A DNA stretch of 7,245 nucleotides from an uncultured Clostridia bacterium (lineage in GTDB: Bacteria > Bacillota > Clostridia > Oscillospirales > Oscillospiraceae), in NCBI GenBank assembly GCA_937907715.1, contig CALERM010000095.1, forward strand, positions 1 to 7,245. Direction: 5' to 3'. The position numbers and the translations under genes are program-made. The number at the start of each line of letters is the position of its first letter. Position 1 is the stretch's first letter. Below the pieces are notes generated by a model. That model searched no databases and was not told where the DNA came from. It saw only the letters and a program-made list of their open reading frames with translations. Positions 4,632-7,245 of this stretch are shown in pieces.

Positions 4632-5564
4632 TTGACGCTGCGGCATATGAAAATCTTCACAACGGTCTATCGCTGCGGCAGTGTGACGCGCGCGGCGCAG
4701 CAGCTGCACCTGGCGCAGCCATCCTTGAGCGTTGCCATCCGGGAGCTGGAGGAGCACTACGGCGTGCGGCTGTTTGAGCGCACGGGGCGCGCGATCTGCC
4801 CCACGCAGGCGGCAGACGCGCTCTATGGCTACGCCAGCCACATTGTCTCGCTCTTTGACGATATGGAAAAGCAGATGCGCAACTGGGATACGCTTGGGGT
4901 TTTGCGTCTGGGCGCCAGCGTCACCATCGGCACGCACATCCTGCCGGACCTCATCCGCCGCTATCAGGTGCGCGTGCCGGAGCTTCGCATCGAGGCGGTG
5001 GTGGAGCAGTCGGGCGGCATTGAAAAGCGGCTTCTGGACAACGAAATTGACGTCGGGCTGATCGAAACGCAGCCGGAGCGGCCGGAATTGGCCGCCATCC
5101 CGTTTCTGCGCGACGAGCTGTGCGCGATTGTGCCGCTTGGCTCTCCGCTGGCGCAAAAGCCTTCGGTCACGCTGCGCGAGCTTTCCGGGTATCCCTTTCT
5201 CATGCGCGAGCCGGGAAGCGCCGTGCGCCAGATTCTGGACGCAAGCTTTTCGCTGCTGCAGATCACCGTGCGTCCCGTCTGGCAGAGCGCCAGCACGCAG
5301 GCGATTGTCAGTGCAGTCGGAGAGGGGCTGGGCGTCGCGGTTCTGCCACGGATGCTGGTCGAGCGCGACGCAAAGGAAGAAATTGTGCGGATGCTGCCGA
5401 TTGACAAGCCGCTGTTCCGGGAGCTGAACATCGTCTATCACAGGCGGAAGTTCCTGACGCGCAACATGCAGGACTTTATCGCGCTGTGCCGCGAGCCGCT
5501 GGAAAAGACGGCAGAGCCGTGGGACGCCATCCGGCGCAGGAGGGAAGACTATGAGGCGCTATAA
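4632..5564 (+). CDS. LysR-family transcriptional regulator
   Basis: A 310-residue protein, the normal LTTR length. The N-terminal winged helix-turn-helix spans about residues 3-60, with the helix-turn-helix core at residues 18-37 (VTRAAQQLHLAQPSLSVAIR). A linker helix follows, then a periplasmic-binding-like effector domain from about residue 88 (LRLGASVTIGTHILPDL) to about residue 295. The effector is unknown. The start is probably TTG 4632: it puts the helix-turn-helix at the family's usual distance, and GGGG/AAAGGG purine-rich sequence lies 5-11 nt upstream. ATG 4599 adds 11 residues, has no ribosome binding site and overlaps the operator. It is divergent from the chr transporter pair, its likely target. 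Its last 14 nt overlap the radical SAM gene, so the two are probably translated together and that gene may be in the same regulon. Confidence 0.95.
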   Translation: MTLRHMKIFTTVYRCGSVTRAAQQLHLAQPSLSVAIRELEEHYGVRLFERTGRAICPTQAADALYGYASHIVSLFDDMEKQMRNWDTLGVLRLGASVTIGTHILPDLIRRYQVRVPELRIEAVVEQSGGIEKRLLDNEIDVGLIETQPERPELAAIPFLRDELCAIVPLGSPLAQKPSVTLRELSGYPFLMREPGSAVRQILDASFSLLQITVRPVWQSASTQAIVSAVGEGLGVAVLPRMLVERDAKEEIVRMLPIDKPLFRELNIVYHRRKFLTRNMQDFIALCREPLEKTAEPWDAIRRRREDYEAL

Positions 5565-6669
5565 CGTGATGCTCAAGCCTGCGTCGTCACTGTGCAATCT
5601 CCGGTGCAGATACTGCTTTTACTGCGATGTGGCAGACCTGCGCGCGGTGCGCTCGTTCGGCATCATGACGGACGAGACCATGCAGGATGTTCTGCGGAGT
5701 CTGGAACGAAGCCTTTCGCCGGGAGACCAGATTACGGTCCTCTTTCAGGGCGGCGAGCCGATGCTGGCGGGGCTGGATTTTTTTCGGCGCTTTGCAAGCC
5801 GGACGGATGCCTGGGACCCCGGCATTTCGGTATCCTTCGCGCTGCAGACGAACGGCGTGCTGCTGGACTCCGACTGGTGTGCGTTTTTGAAAGAGCGTCG
5901 GTTTCTGGTGGGCGTGTCGTATGATATTCTGGAAGATCTGCACGACGGCGCGCGTGTCGATGCATCGGACCGCGGCACGAACCGGCGCGTGCTGGAAAGC
6001 ATCCGGCTGCTGCAAAAAAACGGCGTGGATTTCAACATGCTCTGCACGCTCACAAATCCCATCGCGCGCCACCCGGAAAAGGTCTGGAAGCGCATGGAGC
6101 AGCTGGATGTGCGCTTTGTGCAGTTCACGCCGTGCCTGGACGAGATGGAAACACCGGGCGAAAGCCGGTATGCCTTGAGCCCGAAGCGGTTTGCAGGCTT
6201 TTACAATACGCTCTTTCCCCTGTGGCTGGCGGCGTATCAGAAGGAACAATACCGCAGCGTCAAGCTCTTTGACGATGTGATTCACCGGCTTGCGTTCGGC
6301 TCGTGCAATATGTGCGGTCTGGATGGGCAGTGCCGGGCGCAGCTCGTCGTGGAGGCGGACGGCAGCGTCTATCCGTGCGACTTTTATTGTCTGGACGAGT
6401 ACCGGCTGGGCAATCTGCGGGAAAAGACGATCCCTGAGCTTCTTGCCGCGCCGCAGGCGGAAGCTTTTTTGCAGCGCCCGCGCGAAAGCCCGACGCTTTG
6501 TGCCCGCTGCGAATTCCGGCACTTCTGCGGCGGCTTTTGCAAGCGGATGCAGCGGGAGGTCTGCTGCGAAGGAACAGGCAGCTTCTGCGGCTATCGGGAG
6601 TTTCTGATGCAGAATCTGCCGGCGCTGCAGCAGCTTGCACAGTTCGAGCGCCGGTATCGGATGAAATAA
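5551..6669 (+). CDS. radical SAM/SPASM protein, anaerobic sulfatase-maturating enzyme (anSME) type
   Basis: A 372-residue cytoplasmic radical SAM enzyme. The SAM cluster motif is C15-x3-C19-x2-C22, preceded by KPASS as in anSMEs, and a GGEP motif follows at residues 67-70. The C-terminal SPASM region has C252, C255, C261, C276, C280, C317, C320, C326, C330 and C346, enough for two auxiliary 4Fe-4S clusters. As I recall the Clostridium perfringens anSME, its ligand positions are nearly identical, and its catalytic aspartate after the C276 equivalent is D277 here (YPCDFY). Such enzymes oxidise a cysteine or serine of sulfatases to formylglycine without oxygen. No sulfatase gene lies in the window, so the substrate may be encoded elsewhere or be a different peptide. 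ATG 5551 has AGGAGG (5538-5543) 7 nt upstream and overlaps lysR by 14 nt. C25, C280, C338 and C339 are further cysteines. No terminator separates it from the next gene. Confidence 0.9.
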   Translation: MRRYNVMLKPASSLCNLRCRYCFYCDVADLRAVRSFGIMTDETMQDVLRSLERSLSPGDQITVLFQGGEPMLAGLDFFRRFASRTDAWDPGISVSFALQTNGVLLDSDWCAFLKERRFLVGVSYDILEDLHDGARVDASDRGTNRRVLESIRLLQKNGVDFNMLCTLTNPIARHPEKVWKRMEQLDVRFVQFTPCLDEMETPGESRYALSPKRFAGFYNTLFPLWLAAYQKEQYRSVKLFDDVIHRLAFGSCNMCGLDGQCRAQLVVEADGSVYPCDFYCLDEYRLGNLREKTIPELLAAPQAEAFLQRPRESPTLCARCEFRHFCGGFCKRMQREVCCEGTGSFCGYREFLMQNLPALQQLAQFERRYRMK

Positions 6670-6696
6670 CGCTTTGAAAATGAAGGAGGAAACGAT

Positions 6697-7245
6697 ATGA
6701 AACCGGAACAGATTTATGCGGCGCTCGACTCGCTGCTCGATTACGCGAAGGACTGCGAGCTGCTGCACCCGCTGGACGAGACGTTCGTGCGGAACAGTCT
6801 GCTTGCGGAGCTCGGACTGGACAACTACGAAAAGACGGAAGAACGCCATAGTTTTCCGGAATGTCTGAACCTTCTGTGCGACTACGCGGTGGAAAACAGC
6901 TTCATCAATGACACCATTGCAGAACGCGATCTGTTTGATACGCGGCTCATGGGCTGCGTGACGCCGCGCCCGTCGGAGGTCGTGCGGAAGTTCTGGTCGC
7001 TGTATGCAGAAAGTCCGAAAAAGGCGACGGATTATTTTTACAAGCTGAGTCAGGACTGCAACTATATCCGCCGCGACCGCATCGCAAAGGACGAGCATTG
7101 GACGACAGAGACAAAGTACGGCGAACTCGAGATCTCCATCAACCTCTCGAAGCCCGAAAAGGATCCCAGAGATATTGCGGCGGCAAAGCTGAAAAAGGCC
7201 TCTGGCTATCCGAAATGCCTCTTGTGCGTGGAGAATGTCGGCTAC
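6697..7245 (+). CDS. galT: UDP-glucose--hexose-1-phosphate uridylyltransferase, class II (3' truncated by window)
   Basis: The first 183 residues are present and the frame stays open to the window end. GalT exchanges UMP between UDP-glucose and galactose-1-phosphate in the Leloir pathway, in the cytoplasm. The segments DLFDTRLMGCVTPRPSEV (about residues 78-95), a TDYFYKLSQDCNYIRRDRI stretch, LEISINLSKPEKDPRDIAAA and SGYPKCLLCVENVGY at the edge are characteristic of the class II enzymes of Firmicutes, distinct from the E. coli class. C174 and C177 form a CxxC. The catalytic His-Pro-His lies beyond the window. ATG 6697 is set by AAGGAGGA (6683-6690) 6 nt upstream. The gap to the maturase gene is 27 nt with no terminator, so co-transcription with it is likely. 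Confidence 0.95.
   Translation, partial: MKPEQIYAALDSLLDYAKDCELLHPLDETFVRNSLLAELGLDNYEKTEERHSFPECLNLLCDYAVENSFINDTIAERDLFDTRLMGCVTPRPSEVVRKFWSLYAESPKKATDYFYKLSQDCNYIRRDRIAKDEHWTTETKYGELEISINLSKPEKDPRDIAAAKLKKASGYPKCLLCVENVGY

Noticed and set aside
4581..5441. 286-codon minus-strand open frame over lysR
   Set aside because: Antisense shadow of a clear LysR gene, with no domain and no suitable ribosome binding site.
5587..7098. 503-codon minus-strand open frame
   Set aside because: It lies antisense to the radical SAM and galT genes, whose motifs are unmistakable. Its translation is low in complexity and rich in Arg, Ala and Gln, typical of antisense frames in GC-rich DNA.
1..7245. CRISPR arrays, tRNA or rRNA genes, phage or defence genes
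   Set aside because: No regularly spaced repeats, no recognisable tRNA or rRNA sequence and no matching protein motifs were seen on reading both strands.

Overview
The window looks like a chromosomal segment of a GC-rich anaerobic Clostridia-type Firmicute, possibly a gut Oscillospirales/Ruminococcaceae relative. The support is strong AGGAGG-type ribosome binding sites, two probable TTG starts, a selenium-type xanthine dehydrogenase, an RnfB-like polyferredoxin, an anaerobic sulfatase-maturase-like radical SAM enzyme and a class II (Firmicutes-type) GalT. The taxonomic call is inference; there is no rRNA or other marker gene in the window.

Left part (1-1527): the 3' end of a molybdenum hydroxylase gene of the (selenium-dependent) xanthine dehydrogenase type is followed directly by a four-cluster ferredoxin resembling the C-terminal part of RnfB. 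The two probably work as a dehydrogenase plus electron carrier. Next comes a 164-bp imperfect palindrome (1260-1423) whose first bases complete the ferredoxin stop codon, and then a clear intrinsic terminator (1426-1462).

Middle part (1467-3402): a sugar-phosphate nucleotidyltransferase-like gene with its own promoter, probable TTG start and strong terminator. It is followed by a 309-base gene-free stretch (2440-2748). That stretch holds the terminator, two TGTAACC repeats one helical turn apart, a 22-bp palindrome overlapping a possible minus-strand promoter, and a good forward promoter for a small membrane-anchored protein of unknown function. A two-hairpin terminator region separates this gene from the convergent chr operon.

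Right part (3403-7245): two small chromate/anion transporter (CHR family, short-chain pair) genes run leftwards with an ATGA overlap. They diverge from a LysR-type regulator. The 105-bp divergent region contains overlapping promoters for both directions and a T-N11-A palindrome placed as expected for activation of the chr genes and autorepression of lysR. The lysR gene overlaps by 14 nt a radical SAM/SPASM gene whose cysteine spacing matches anaerobic sulfatase-maturating enzymes. A class II galactose-1-phosphate uridylyltransferase gene follows after 27 nt and runs off the window. A plausible but unproven reading is a sulfate/anion and sulfated-glycan theme: the maturase activates sulfatases encoded elsewhere, the CHR pair handles the oxyanion, and GalT processes galactose.

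The least ordinary items are the 164-bp palindrome and the lysR/chr/maturase arrangement. No complete novel defence, mobile or CRISPR system is visible.
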